Source: Eonycteris spelaea (Eukaryota; Chordata; Mammalia; Chiroptera; Pteropodidae). From it: a stretch of DNA of 64,000 nt. The position numbers and the translations under genes were made by a program. The notes below the pieces were generated by a model, which was not told where the DNA came from, did no database searches, and saw only the letters and a program-made list of their open reading frames with translations. Where the stretch lies: the NCBI GenBank assembly GCA_003508835.1, contig PUFA01000115.1, forward strand, positions 5,996,501 through 6,060,500, in the 5' to 3' direction. Below, piece after piece: positions 46,172 through 57,284 of this stretch. Numbering within the stretch: position 1 is the first letter of the stretch; every line of letters begins with the position of its first letter.

Positions 46172-46610
46172 AGCTGTATTCATTTCCTGGGGCTGGCACA
46201 AAAAAATTACCACGAACCTGGTAGCTTAAAACAATAGGGATTTATTTGCTCGTGGTTCTGGGGCCCAGAAGCCTGCATTAAGGTGCGGGCAGGGCCGCAC
46301 GCCCACCGGAGGCTGTGGGGAGGAGGCCTCCTGGCGGCTTCTGGTGGCTCCGGGTGTTCCTTGGTTTGCGACTGTCACTGCAGCCGCAGGCTTCATTCAC
46401 GTGGCCGTCTCTTCTCCCTCTGTCTCTCCTCTACGTGTGTACTCGAAGGACACTGGCTTGATGGGCCCACTGGGGGAATCCAGGTGATCACATCTTGAGA
46501 TGCTTAATTACATCCGCGAAGATCCTTTATTCCACATAAGGTCGTGTTCACCGATGACCCCAGACGCGGCCACATCTTTCTGGGAACATTATCGGGGCCA
46601 CTGCGAAGCT
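46172..46610 (-). mobile_element. MLT1-type MaLR LTR
   Basis: TTCATTTCCTGGGGCTGGCA, AATTACCACGAACCTGGTAG, CTTAAAACAATAGGGATTTA, CAGGTGATCACATCTTGAGA and AATTACATCCGCGAAGATCC follow reversed MLT1 from 3' to 5' end. It is a solitary, decayed LTR of an ancient non-coding retrotransposon; no internal coding region is attached. Confidence 0.82.
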
Positions 46611-47217
46611 TACACGGAAGTCCTCACGGCGGGACGGAGAAGGAGGGGGACACAGGGAAGACCCGGCGGTCCACACAGCTAGCTCCGTCCCTCACCCCGC
46701 CTGGCAGTCCCAGGGGCTCACTTTGGAAGCCAGAGCGTCAATGGAGAGTCGAGAGACTGGGAGTCGAATCCCGAGCTGAGAAGCGGGCCGGGCGTGGCAG
46801 GCCAGCCAGCGTGGCCTCTTGGTGTCATGGTCGGGGAAAGGCGAGCTCCTTGGGTGCGCGCTGCAGTGGGTGGGCTTAGTTCCTTCTCCTCACCCCACGA
46901 CACCCCGCCCCCACGGACGCGTGACGGGGGAGATCCGGGGACACATCTGACCCCACGGCAGGGCCGGCTGGGAACCAGCGGACCACAGTGCTCATTCTGG
47001 TTTTCAGAGATCATCGAGACCTTCCACAATTGTAGGGGCCAGGGTTTTTTCCTTCGTTTTTTCACTTTCTCTGGCAGAAACAAGGGTGCTCTTCAGGCGT
47101 GTTCAGTTCTGAGTGCTGGATGGCAGTCCACACCACACAGAGCCTCATGCTCGCCCCACGCCCCGCACCCACCCCGCCTGCTCGCACGAGACCCACCGCA
47201 GCCCCGGGTGTGGGGCC

Positions 47218-47340
47218 GGGCTTCTCAGCCTCGGCACCGGAGGCGTTTTAGCCGGGATCGCTCTCCCTTGCAGGAGCTGTTAGCCGCGTTCCCGGCCTAT
47301 ACCCGCTAGATGGTGCGGGGCACAGGCGGACTAGCTGTCT
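47218..47340 (-). mobile_element. MER20 hAT transposon
   Basis: GGGCTTCTCAGCCTCGGCAC, GCAGGAGCTGTTAGCCGCGT and GGCCTATACCCGCTAGATGG match reversed MER20 ('ttctcaacctcggcac...gcagcatccctggcctctacccactagatg'). Confidence 0.78.
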
Positions 47341-48770
47341 GAGTAGGTAGTGAGCTCCTCGTCTCTGGAGGTGTTCAAGTGGAGGCCGAGCGCCCGGGTG
47401 TCAGGGTTGTAGGTTCGGGTCTTCCTGCTGAACGGCAGGCAGGCAGACACGATGGTCCCCGGTTCTAAGGTTCTAGGATTTTCGTCAGGGCCATCTTCCA
47501 GGACTTTCTCAAGCACACACAGAGGATGGGGGTCCTTCTCACCGACCGCTCCATAAACGGGGGTCTGGTTCCTTCCCAAAGGGGCAGGAGTGACTAAAGT
47601 CGACATAAAAATCATGATGTGCGCGGGGTGCTCTTTAGAAAGCCGTGTCAGCCCCGGACGCCCGCCCCTATCTCGTCCCCTCTGACTGACGGCGGGACTT
47701 CCGCGCGTTTGATCATGGGGAGAGTCCCCTCCAGAGACCTGGGCCGGAGTCCGAGTCCACCCACAGGCTGGCGGGCCATGCCCAGGGACCCCCCAGCAGC
47801 CCACCCTCCCCGCCCGGTGCCTGATCACTGCACTTGGCCCAGACTAGGCGGACGCTCGCTGGCTTGCTCGAACTCCGCGCTTGCTGCTGGGCGTTGTGCG
47901 TCCAGCCCGGCCAGCCCCCGCCCTGCAGCAGCGGGCACTCGGGCACTCGGTGAGAGACTGGGCCCCTCCCAGCTTCCCCAGCCTGCTGCTCTCAGAGGCC
48001 AGGCCCCCGGCACTGCGTGGTGGGTCGTGCAGCCTGGCGTCTCGGCCCTACCCCTACCCGTGACAATGCCCGGCCCAAAGTTCGGGCTTTACGCTATGAG
48101 GGTCTCGAGCAGGTGAGGAGCAGGGTTCCGCGAGATTTAGGAAGGTGAGTCCAGCACAGACCGTGGCAGTGGGGGAGGTCGCCACACCGCGGCTGGGCTG
48201 ATCCGTGACGGTCTCGATGGCCTCCCCTCACCGTGACGGGCCTTCTGGAAGGACCGTTTTTTCTGCCGGACACAGCATGGGGACCTTCACTAATGGCCAC
48301 AGATCTGCCAAGTCACCTGCCACCATGCCCTCCTACAGGGAGAGAAGCCACCTCCGAGGAGCGGGTGGGTGACTCTCACCTTGAACTGCCAACCCCCTGC
48401 CACACGCCTGCAGCCACCGTCCCCGGCATGAGACGGTGTCTGGTGACCTCTGGTGGCGGACAGGAGGAAGTGCAGACGCGTTCGTCCCTGGGGGAAGGCG
48501 CGCTTGCTGACTTGAGGATGGTAAATGAAGGCGAGAGGTCCCCCCACGCTAGGTGGGGGGCAGAGCGCCCCATGGGCATGTGCATACGTCCTTGAGACTG
48601 TCCTGTCTGCTTCAAGCGACAGGCGGGCGAAGGCTCAGAGCGGGTCCGGCAGCACCCTGCGGAGCCCGGTTCCTTTAGAATCCGTTAGAAGGATTTCCAC
48701 GGCGTACAGCCGTTCGATGCCGTTTCCTCCTGTCAGGTGGCAGGCGGGGGGAAGTGCGGGGTTGGGGGGC
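47341..48770. other. CpG-rich intronic DNA, no gene recognised
   Basis: Unique GC-rich sequence with overlapping frames of up to about 165 codons on both strands (47331-47828 minus, 47619-48116 plus). No domain or repeat named. Confidence 0.45.
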
Positions 48771-48774
48771 GGGC

Positions 48775-48910
48775 CACAGAGCCTGAGCTCCGATCCAGTT
48801 GCGCGGCTGCAGGCTGGGAAGCTGCCGTCTCTGTGCCTCGGTTTCTCCATTGGTAAACGGGAGATGAAACGACCCACATCTCTCGGCAGGGTGAGGATGA
48901 GATTGCAGAC
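48775..48910 (+). repeat. MIR SINE
   Basis: CTCTGTGCCTCGGTTTCTCC and ATTGGTAAACGGGAGATGAA, then GGTGAGGATGAGATTGC, match the MIR core and tail. Confidence 0.82.
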
Positions 48911-49379
48911 CCAGTCTAAAGCCCCTGGCGCCCGAGAAGGGCTTCGCGGGAGCCACTTTGCCGCTGCCGTCAGGTCGGAAGTGACCGTGGGCTGTCCGTC
49001 CTCAGCAGTGAAGATGAAGCGAGGTCGCTCTGGGAGGCTACCACCTGAATGTTTCAGCGGGCGAGAAATACTCATCAGGAACTAGGGACCGACCTAGTGG
49101 GAGGCCTGCCGCCGGGGCTGGGCCCGGCCTGGGATGCTGGGGCCTGCTGTCTCCCTGAGGCCTGGTCCATCATCGCTCTGGGTTTCTGGACCTCGGCGAA
49201 CTGCACGGCAGCACCACAGGCCTGTGCGCGTGTGCAAGGGCCTCCCCGAACTGTCCGCTCAGGCCCAGGGGCTCTCCCACCGCTCCGCCCTGGCCCCAGC
49301 TGTCTCCTGACCTCCCTCCCCCCTCCGCCCTCACGGTTCTTAAATCTTTGGTCTTTGTTCTTATTTCTGCTTCCTGCAG

Positions 49380-49475
49380 ACCATAAGTATCATTGTGCCT
49401 CAGTTTCCTGCCGTGTAAGACAGGAGTGTCCCTGCCGCCCGGGTTATGGCAAGGACTAAATGAGAGAGAGCGTCA
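49380..49475 (+). repeat. MIR SINE fragment
   Basis: TGTGCCTCAGTTTCCTGCCG and GTTATGGCAAGGACTAAATG, then AGAGAGCG, match the MIR core and 3' part. Confidence 0.72.
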
Positions 49476-49984
49476 GTGCTGGCGTCCAGCCCTTGGTTGG
49501 CCGGGCCGGCTCTCAGTGCCCTGTCGCCACCACCACCCCATCATCACCGCCACTAGTAATGGTCCTGCCTCCAGCCCTCGGCTCTGAAGAAGAGTTTCCC
49601 CTCGTCTGGGTTTCCGTGGTCCTACCACACTTCACGCCCACACCCTGAGCGAAAACCACTCGTCTGTGTACCGCGTTCAGCAGACCTGTTCCAGAACCGG
49701 CCCTGCCGGGCGCAGAGAAGGCTTCGGCCGTAATGAAGGAGGCCGGGGTCCCACGCACACAGACTCGGCTCCCTGCCTGCTGGCTGACGCCCTGACAGCC
49801 CTCACGCTCGCCCAGGGCGCCGCGTGTCGAGCCCCGCCGGCCACGTAGGCGTGCTGGGCCAGCCTCGTGAGCGTCCGTTGACTCTCCTTACGCATCTGAT
49901 GTGCCATGGCCCTTGGGGTGGCACTCGTCGCTGTCACGCACTGTCGCGGCGGTTCTCACACCAGCCTGGCGGGACGTATGAGCT

Positions 49985-50345
49985 TGCGCAAGCCGCCACA
50001 TCAACGTCCCGCAAACCACGTGGCTTAAGCAGCAGATAACTTGTTTTCTCAGCGTGCTGGCGGCTGGAAGTCCAAGATGACGGTGCCGCCGGCAGGGCTG
50101 GCTCCTTCGGAGGCCTCGGCCTCTCCCCCGGGCCGGCAGACGGCCGCCCCCTCCCTGTGTCCTCACGTGGTCTTGCCTGCACGTGTGCCTGTGTCCTCAC
50201 CCCTTCTTCTAAGGACGCCAGTCCTGCTGGCTGAGGGCCCACCCCGAAGGTCTCGTTCTAACTTAATCACCTCTTTAAAGGCCGTATCTCCACACGTCGC
50301 CACAGCCTGAGCTTCTGGGGCATTAGGGCTTCGACCAGTGGATGT
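49985..50345 (-). mobile_element. MLT1/MaLR-type LTR fragment
   Basis: CACGTGGCTTAAGCAGCAGA, TTCTCAGCGTGCTGGCGGCT and GGAAGTCCAAGATGACGGTG, then GTTCTAACTTAATCACCTCT and TTAAAGGCCGTATCTCCACA, follow the reversed MaLR LTR pattern. The 3' end of the LTR is missing. CpG-rich for an old LTR. Confidence 0.7.
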
Positions 50346-51385
50346 GGGGGACGCGGTGCCGCTGGAGCCCCGGTCTGAGACAGGTCGGCTGCCTTGAGCA
50401 CAGCCTCCTGCTGAGGTGGCCCAGCCCAGAGGCTAAGCTCCCCGCCCGCCATCCCTCCACTGCCGCCTGCTGGAGGCCCAGCGTGGGGACGGCGGGAAGC
50501 CACGAAGCTCGCCAGCCTTAGAGGAAGGACCCGCAGAGGAGCTTCTAGGGAGACCCTGCTCGGCACAGCACGCCGGCAGGAAGTGGGCCCTTCAGGAAGG
50601 CGCCGCCTGTGGTTCGTGTGGGTGGGTTTCCTGCCTGCATGGCTCGGGGCTTCCTAGTGCTCACCCTGTTATTCTCTGTTCGTCAGCCGGTAGCCTCGTC
50701 GCTCGCCGGCCCAGCGTTTTTCAGGGGCTTTAACGGCGGGTGGGGGAGGACGGGGGTGACCTCGCTTGCTTCGAAGAGAGTCAGCCGGCCCCAGCCGTGC
50801 TCCCTGGGACCCGCCTCGTGCAAACAAAGCTACGGGAAGCTTCACAGGCAGCTCCAGCTCTGCGATGTCGTTCCCACGGGGGCACTGGCCAGGGCGCCAC
50901 CAGAGGCCGGCCCCTGCCGACTGTGGGTTCTTCCAAAAGCACATGCGCCTTCACCCTGGTAGGGCCTTGCTGGGCAGCAGGGAAGGAAGGGAAGGTTGAT
51001 CGCGGGCCTGATAAAACCAGATTGCCAACACCGCGGCTTCGATCAAGGCCACGTCCTTCCCGAGCATCCCCAGGAAGCGTAGCCTTGTTGTGTCCTGTGA
51101 CCTTCATCAGACCATCGTTCTCCGTAACACTGGGGCTTCCTATGGGTAGTAATCAGTTCGTAGTTCAACAGACAGACATGGGGTTCCTCCTCCAGCCAAA
51201 GGGCTCCATCGCCCCTGGGGAAAACAAAGTTCTCTGCCTTTCCTGAGCCTGCAGTTAGCATGGGGTGCCTAATGCAGGAACTGTATTTTCCTATTCAGGC
51301 AGACTATAATGTGCACTGTGGAAGAATTCTCAGCCTACGTGCTATGGCAGAGGGGGAAGGGAAGGAGAGAGGAAAATCTCGGAAG
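50346..51385. other. GC-rich intronic DNA, no gene recognised
   Basis: Unique DNA with GC-driven frames (50740-51246 plus). No named repeat, RNA gene or exon. Confidence 0.45.
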
Positions 51386-51389
51386 GCCC

Positions 51390-51540
51390 TCTGGAGGAGG
51401 TGGCATTTAAGGCAGACATTGAATGAAGAGCAGACCTTTGGTGCACGGAGGAGAGGGAGCACTGGGCTGAGGACTAATGTGCGTAAGACCTAGAAACCAG
51501 ACAGCACCAGGGGCCACACCAGGTCCACCGGGCCAAGTTC
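51390..51540 (-). repeat. L2 LINE fragment
   Basis: CTGGAGGAGGTGGCATTTAA and GGCCACACCAGGTCCACCGG, then GGCCAAGTTCTGTAGG, follow the reversed L2 region ('gaggtgacatttgagc...ggccagatcatgtagggccttgtagg'). It is interrupted by MER1 at 51548. Confidence 0.65.
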
Positions 51541-51547
51541 TGTAGGC

Positions 51548-51771
51548 CAGGGCTCCCCTACCCCCAGGGCTGTGGACCAGTACGGTCCGTGGGCCGTCAG
51601 GAACCGGGCCACACAGCAGGAGGTGAGTGGTGGACAAGCAAGCAAAGCGTCATCTATATTTGCAGCCGCTCCCCAGCGCCAGCGTCACCGCCTCAGCTCC
51701 ACCACAGATCGTCAGGCGTGAGATGCTCACAGGAGCCCCGGTCCCTGGTGCCGCAAAGCTTGGGGCCGCTG
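51548..51771 (+). mobile_element. MER1 hAT-Charlie transposon with target duplication
   Basis: CAGGGCTCCCCTACCCCCAG at the left end, CAGGAACCGGGCCACACAGC and CAGGAGGTGAGTGGTGGACA inside, and GGTCCCTGGTGCCGCAAAGC at the right follow MER1B through to its terminal GGGGCCGCTG. Flanking octamers CTGTAGGC (51540-51547) and CTGTGGTC (51772-51779) agree at six of eight positions, the length expected for hAT. No transposase. Confidence 0.88.
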
Positions 51772-51984
51772 CTGTGGTCGGATGCACCGTGGCGGTGGCT
51801 GCGGGCTGCTGCGGCCGGCTGCCCAAGAGAGACCTGGGTTCTGCCCCCGCACTCAGTGACCTCATTCTGGCCGCACGCGGTATCTGGCTGCCCGTCCACC
51901 TTTCAGGGCTGACGTCGCATAGTGATCACAGCCCTGTCCTTCCCTCGTCCCCATGCCCAGATGCATTTTGGGTAAAGGGCAGAG

Positions 51985-52150
51985 CCCAGTGGTCCTCAAT
52001 CTGGCCGCACATAAAATCACCCGGAGAGCTTGGAACACATTGTGGTCCCCAGGCTGCACCCCAGACCAGCCACGCCCGACCCCGGGGGCAGGACCTAGGC
52101 CTTAAAGCTGTTTTTTCAAGTTTCCCAGGTGACTCCAGTGTGCGACCCAG
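51985..52150. mobile_element. MER5-type hAT transposon
   Basis: CAGTGGTCCTCAATCTGGCC, ATAAAATCACCCGGAGAGCT and CCAGGCTGCACCCCAGACCA, then TTTCCCAGGTGACTCCAGTG, match a palindromic MER5-like element. Exact family not resolved. Confidence 0.72.
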
Positions 52151-52840
52151 GAATAGGACTGACTGAAGAAGGGACAGTTCTGACAGGTGGGGAAGGGCTT
52201 GTAAACTCTTGCATGTACCGTGTGGCTTTAGTGGCGTTGAGGTTTTGTTGATCAACTTTTTGTTTATAAACATAGTCTGCGTTCGGCGGTGTGCAGTGGC
52301 CTCACCCCCGCTTCCCTCCGCCTGCCCCTGAGAGGTAGGCACGGTGAGTGACGTAATGCCATCGGGCTGTTGCCAGGGGCCCCGGGGACATATGGGTCCC
52401 ACGTTTTGTGGGTTTCCTGCTGTTTATGGATCATGTTTGATTCATGCCCAGTGTGAGGCAAACACTCGTTCTTAGGGGAGCCGTTTCGGTCTGCAGATGT
52501 CCAGGTGGAAGAATTCATTCGTATAAATCGAGAAGGCGGGTGGGAATGAGAAAAGCAACGTGTGGTCCGAGGGTTTGTTTTGTGGGCAGTTAGGAAGGGA
52601 AGCGGGAAGGACGGGAAGTGCGAGCAGCCGGACTGTGCCTTTTCTGGGCTGATGCTGCCCTCTTGTGGGAAAAAGCGGCAGCTGCCCTGAGCTCTGTCTG
52701 CACTCCACCCACGTGAGGGGTCTCTATTCAGAATTAAAATAGAGTCCCTGTGTCCTGCTAAAGAAGCAGAGACTTGTGCTTAGGGGTAACCAGCCACGCA
52801 GGCCTCCCTTCTTGGACTCACCATCCCGCAGACACAAAGA
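52151..52840. other. Intronic DNA, no gene recognised
   Basis: Mixed sequence without a named repeat or RNA gene. Frames are short or overlapping. Confidence 0.45.
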
Positions 52841-52844
52841 GAAT

Positions 52845-53015
52845 TCTAGAAAGCATCTACTATATTCTAGGCACCAGTAGCTTTGCATGCGCTGCCTCTA
52901 ATTCTCAGTGTTTTTATTCCTAGACTCAGAGTTAGGAAATGAGTCATCTAAAAACCGAGACGTGTAGCAGCCAGGAGCCAAGCTCAGGTCTGGCTGATTC
53001 CAGAGGCTTCCCCGC
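52845..53015 (-). repeat. MIR SINE
   Basis: AGCATCTACTATATTCTAGG, TTGCATGCGCTGCCTCTAAT and AGCAGCCAGGAGCCAAGCTC, then CAGGTCTGGCTGATTCCAGA, follow reversed MIR from tail to head. Confidence 0.7.
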
Positions 53016-53054
53016 TGTACCTCGCTGTCCTGTCTATTCTTTCTCTAAGAACCT

Positions 53055-53170
53055 AGGTAGTCCTAGAGGCCTGAGTTCAAGTGCACCTCTGTCACGTGCA
53101 AGCTGTGTGGCCTGGGGCAACGGAGTAACCTCTGTCAGCTTCTAAGTTTTTGGTCTACAAAACATGTTTA
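53055..53170 (+). repeat. MIR SINE
   Basis: TAGAGGCCTGAGTTCAAGTG, GCAAGCTGTGTGGCCTGGGG and CAACGGAGTAACCTCTGTCA match the MIR head and middle ('agctgtgtgaccttgggcaa'). Confidence 0.8.
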
Positions 53171-53769
53171 TCATACCATGAACCCTACCAGAACTTTTTT
53201 GTGTCACCTCAGTTACATCAGAAGGGATAGAGGCTTGAAAGCCGTTGCTTCACCCAGGCAAATCAGGATCCCTCCACAGAAAATACAGACCTCCCCTGAG
53301 GGTCTTTCATCCTGTCCTGTCCCACACAGAACCCTCAGCTCCGCCTTCCCCTGCCCTGCTTGGTGCTGTCTCAGTCTCTGCTAAGAAGTCACAGCTGTCA
53401 CCTGAGGCCCCAGTGGCCTTGGGCGCTGAGCGGGTGGATCCAGCCTGTACCCTTTCCCCTTCACCACTGTCCTGAGGGCAGCTGAGACATGCAGGGCCCT
53501 TGAAATTCCCTTTTTTTCCAGCACCTTAAATTCTACTGCGGTAGATAATTCTGTTCTTTAAAAAATGCATTCTTTAGAAAATCTTATCATTTGTTTCCAG
53601 GTTTTTGAGGAGGACTATGTTAGGTACTTCTTTTTAAAATTATTCTTAAAAAAAAAAAAAAGTCAAAGTCATACATAGAGACAGACTGGAAGGGAATATC
53701 TCACGAACGTCAGTGTTTTTTTCCTGGGTCTGAAAGATGGTGATTTGCGCCATCTTCCCTGGTAATAAC

Positions 53770-53995
53770 AAAAGAGCTAGAATTATTAAGCGCTTACTGT
53801 GTGCCGGGCTCTATGGATAGCCCTTTGTGTGCATTAATCACTTAAACCTCGAAGCAGCCTTGTGAGAGTAGGTACCGTTACTATCATCATCACTCTCAGG
53901 CAGAGCATGGAGGTCCAGAGAAGGTAACTGACTTTCTCAAGGTCACACAGCTAGCGAGTGCAGACGCTGGCCAGCTCTGTGTTCTTGGCCACCGT
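53770..53995 (-). repeat. MIR SINE, near full length
   Basis: TTAAGCGCTTACTGTGTGCC, TGCATTAATCACTTAAACCT, CAGAGAAGGTAACTGACTTT and CAAGGTCACACAGCTAGCGA match reversed MIR along its full length. One of the best-preserved copies in the window. Confidence 0.92.
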
Positions 53996-54338
53996 GTCAT
54001 GATGCCTCTGCATCTTCGGTTTGTTCTCAGATCTCATGAGCATGTGTTTCTTTTAAATGAGAAAAAAAGAAAAAGAAAAAGAGGTTTCGTTTTCCACATG
54101 AAGCCATTTGGTCCCACCAATGCAAAAACACCTGAGAGGGGATACAGTACCAATGCAGGGGTGCCCAAAAGGAAATACTGAGGGGATGGTATTTATTTTT
54201 TTATGTGAGTCCCTGTATTTTCCACATTCACGAAGGTGAGCATGTCTTGCCTACGTGATCAAAAAAGTAGAACTCATAAAACAGGAAGAAAAATCTGTTG
54301 TTAGAAGCCCCGCAAGAAGAATAACCAAACAGCTCGTG

Positions 54339-54380
54339 GTTTTTTTGTTTTGTTTTGTTTTGTTTTGTTTTGTTTTGTTT
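54339..54380. repeat. (GTTTT)n microsatellite
   Basis: About seven GTTTT units follow a poly-T run. Read on the minus strand it is an AAAAC repeat, possibly a retroposon tail, but no element body is recognised. Confidence 0.95.
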
Positions 54381-54712
54381 GAGAAAGTCTGTTCCGGGAC
54401 ATTTCTGGAGTCTCTTTGGTGCGTTTGACCCCCCTGAGGGAGGGGCTCTTGCCCGCCCTCTCCACAGAGGCACAAACTGAGACACAGGGAGCATGTGTGT
54501 CACGTCCAGGCAGGTGTCGCTCCTGTCCCTGCCCACACAGTGACCCTCAGAAATACTAACGGACGTGTCAGATTTCGCGGTGAGTAGGCCGCTGGTCGAG
54601 GTCCCTGGGTTTCTGGGCGGCCTGTTTGGCTTGGCTTTCGGCGGCAGACGGAGTTTGCAGGGAGGCCTTCGCCCCACTGACCCAGCTGGAGTGGTGAAGC
54701 TGCTGCTGCTGG

Positions 54713-54719
54713 TTTATTA

Positions 54720-54754
<35 letters not shown>
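54713..54754. repeat. (TTA)n microsatellite
   Basis: About 13 TTA/ATT units with one TGTTA interruption near the start. Confidence 0.95.
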
Positions 54755-56555
54755 TTATCTCCCTACAAGTTGGAGTTGTCCCAGCACCATCCAGGGACAC
54801 GCTTCATACGCATACGTTGTCATAAGTCGGGTGTCCGCGTGAGCCCCATCTGTGTCTGCTTCTGTGGGGTACTGGCTGTCCCCCGTGCCGGAAGCACACT
54901 GTCTTCGTCACTGTGGTGTTAGGGTGGGTCCATATCCTGCGGCCGGCGGTGACGAAGACGCTCGGGTCGTGGGGGTGAGGCCTGCGGGGACCTTTTCGGA
55001 CGGCACAGGGCGTGAGCACACACGCACCTCCCGAGGGGATGGGGAGGGGCTGCTGGGAGGGACATGCAGCCGTGAAACTGTTGGGGGAGTTGCAGACTCA
55101 GCTGGCGAAGCTAGGATGGGGGTGGGGGAGCGTCGGTGTGCAGGTTCTCACCTTCGTGGTCCTGGCTGGGGAGTGGCCAGGGGAGTGGCCACTTCAGACT
55201 CACGGTGAGTCCAAGGAGGGTCTGTGAGTCTCCTGCCGCTCTAGGACGCTGCTCCAGGCCAGCAGCTTGTCACCCGCCTAATGCCAGGCCCCCGAGGGCC
55301 GTGTCTCGGGCACAGGTTTTGCTTGAAGCGGAAGCTCCTTCAGTCCACCTTGGGTGCTGCTCTGGCCTTGGGCACCCGCTCGGTCTCATCCTGCCTCGCT
55401 GTCCTTCACCCAGGGGATGGGACCAGGCTGGCTCCCCACTAAGGACAGCCCCCCCCCGATTCCAGTCCATACATGAAAGATCCCATACCCTAGACCTTAC
55501 CGATAAGTCCCCCGACTTTCTCAGCTTCCTCCGTTTGGCTCCCCTCTAAGTTGGGGCGAACCAGGGCTAGCGGGCTCGTGGAACAGAGACATTTCCTCCC
55601 CACATTGCTGTCAACGGGAATAAAGGTGAGATTGGGCGTCTCCGTCTGGCTGTGGGGGTGGCTGTTTCGAGACGCTGGGACTTGTAGGTTGCTCCAAGTC
55701 AGAGTAAGATGCTGCTGAGCGTGGCTTCAGGCCCATTCCCGTGATGGAAACCATTCTCTCTCACCCCCTCCTTCATCAAACCGTTCCTCGTAAGCGCTCT
55801 TCCGGCGAATTGTTTGGGGTTCTGGCTTCCGGTCTGTAAATGGCGCAGATAGGGGCGGCTCTGCTGAGTCGTAGAAGCCAGCTGAGCTCCCTCCCGTCTG
55901 TGGTTCCTTAAGCCGTGATGGGTTTGCCCCCGTCCAAGCCAACGAGCTGCCGGACGGCCAGGCGTGTTGACTGTTCGGGCCAATGCCAAATCCCACTTCC
56001 TGAGGACACGGCTTGGCAGAGAAGGAGCTCAGGACATACCGATTGGATAGGTGCGCATCCGAGTGGCTTCGTGGTGACGGCACTGGGAGTCCTCGGGCTG
56101 CGTTCGTCCGCCCCTGGCCCTCCATGGAGTTCGGAGTCCCTCGGGCGGGGGTCGTTTCCTGCCTGGTTCTCCGTGAGCCCGTGAGGACCGGTTGGCACCC
56201 ACCCCCTGTGCTGGCTGCTTGGGTTGCATTGGCATGGGTATTGATTGTCCCTATAGGTGGCCAGCTTCTTGAGGGAACAGCCACTTCTTTACTCTTGTAT
56301 TTATCTCCAGGGTCTGGAGAACTGTCAGTGCTTGGGTCGTAGCTACCAGACTGAAATTTAGTTAGAGACCGGGGGGTTTCATCCGAGCTCAGCATTTTCT
56401 CTGAAGCGATCCGAAAGGTTTGTGAAAAGTTCCAAGTACCGTATCCTTCTGCTCCCTAAGTGCGTGCCCAGAGCCTTCTTTGCAAGTCCTACAGGAAAGT
56501 TCAAGTCTGAAGGACTCTTAACGATAACAAAGGGTAGCAACTCTGAAATGGGGGG
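54755..56555. other. CpG-rich intronic DNA upstream of the exon, no gene recognised
   Basis: A 222-codon minus-strand frame (55727-56395) and a 150-codon plus frame in the same stretch overlap; neither has a domain. Unique DNA ends in a 13-base G run (56550-56562). Confidence 0.45.
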
Positions 56556-56562
56556 GGGGGGG

Positions 56563-57060
56563 TACTGCCATGCCGAGACGAATAAATGCCTAATTAAACG
56601 TCCTCAAGCATACCATCCTATCAGCCTTGCTACTTGCCACATTTAATGCCCATAAACATTTTATTAGGTTTGTAAATAATTTGTGTCTCCAATTTTTCTC
56701 ACTTTACAAAAGAGTTCCTGAGTTTGCACAATGAGAGCTGAGAATTCGTAGCCGACTGTAAATTAAAACGAGTTACATATAATGACAAATAGGTGGAAAA
56801 GCAAAATGAAATCAATTTTGTTTTTTCCCCAAAGATGTTTATGGCCAAAACATGTTTTAATGATAAGTGTGTCTGTCTCTCGATGTTTGGTATGATGTGG
56901 GATGGAGTCCTCTAAAAATCAGTGTCATCGGGCCCCACACATTTTTAAATCAACCTACAAAAATATTATAGAATTCTTGCACAACATAGAGGGCTTCAGC
57001 AGACTTTCTCGAAATTCGAAGTGAAGGTTTTCCTCCTCTAGGATGTTTGCACCAGTCCCC
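56563..57060. other. AT-rich, low-CpG block just before the exon; candidate conserved noncoding element
   Basis: Includes AAATGCCTAATTAAACGTCC, TTATTAGGTTTGTAAATAAT, TGTAAATTAAAACGAGTTAC and TGTTTTAATGATAAGTGTGT. No repeat explains it. Its texture fits a conserved intronic element within 130-620 bases of the acceptor site; conservation not tested. Confidence 0.4.
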
Positions 57061-57159
57061 GTGACGTCATTTGTGTAACCAGACATCGCATCTGAGCCAG
57101 GCAAAGGGATCCCGTAGACCTCTGACTAGTTCGCTCATCGCCGGGCCTCCGCTCCCCAT

Positions 57160-57185
57160 CTGACCTCTGCTTCTTCTCTTTCCAG
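57160..57185 (+). promoter_or_regulatory. SLCO3A1: Splice acceptor with branch site and pyrimidine tract
   Basis: A CTGAC branch-like pentamer (57160-57164) lies about 22 nt before the exon. It is followed by an almost pure pyrimidine tract and TTTCCAG ending at 57185. The layout is that of a strong U2-type acceptor and fixes the exon start. Confidence 0.88.
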
Positions 57186-57284
57186 GAATCCTGTTCACGA
57201 TGCTGGTGTTCGGACCAGCCTGTGGCTTTATCCTGGGCTCGTTCTGTACCAAAATCTATGTGGATGCCGTCTTCATTGACACAA
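57186..57284 (+). CDS. SLCO3A1: Internal coding exon of an organic anion transporter (probable SLCO3A1/OATP3A1)
   Basis: This 99-bp exon carries two bases of a split glycine codon, 32 full codons and one base of the next codon. The reading frame contains FGPACGFILGS followed shortly by KIYVDAVFIDT, a pattern of the SLCO/OATP family: a small-residue-rich transmembrane helix (probably TM5 of 12) leading into an extracellular loop. The family signature around RWIGAWW is encoded further downstream and is not in this window. OATPs are sodium-independent plasma-membrane transporters of organic anions; OATP3A1 is reported to carry prostaglandins, thyroid hormone and similar substrates. The exon lacks a stop and is bounded by AG at 57184-57185 and GTGAGT at 57285-57290. 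Assignment to SLCO3A1 rests on remembered similarity of the loop sequence VDAVFIDT; other SLCO paralogues differ there as I recall them. Family is near certain, paralogue likely. The entry is partial: the remaining exons lie outside the window. Confidence 0.93.

Larger units (their letters stand above)
1..57185 (+). other. SLCO3A1: Long intron of the SLCO gene (3' part)
   Basis: No second exon with matching transporter sequence and splice sites was recognised upstream of 57186, so the whole left part is one intron or its 3' portion. SLCO3A1 is known to have very long introns in mammals. The content is ancient repeats, simple repeats and unique GC-rich DNA, itemised in other entries. All open frames here overlap others on both strands and have no family signature. 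Confidence 0.8.

Noticed and set aside
54228..54677. 149-codon minus-strand frame as a gene
   Set aside because: It reads through a (GTTTT)n microsatellite, giving repeated lysine, glutamine and asparagine codons.
55727..56395. 222-codon minus-strand frame as an antisense gene near the exon
   Set aside because: No recognised domain; another frame overlaps it on the opposite strand; no polyadenylation or splice context seen.
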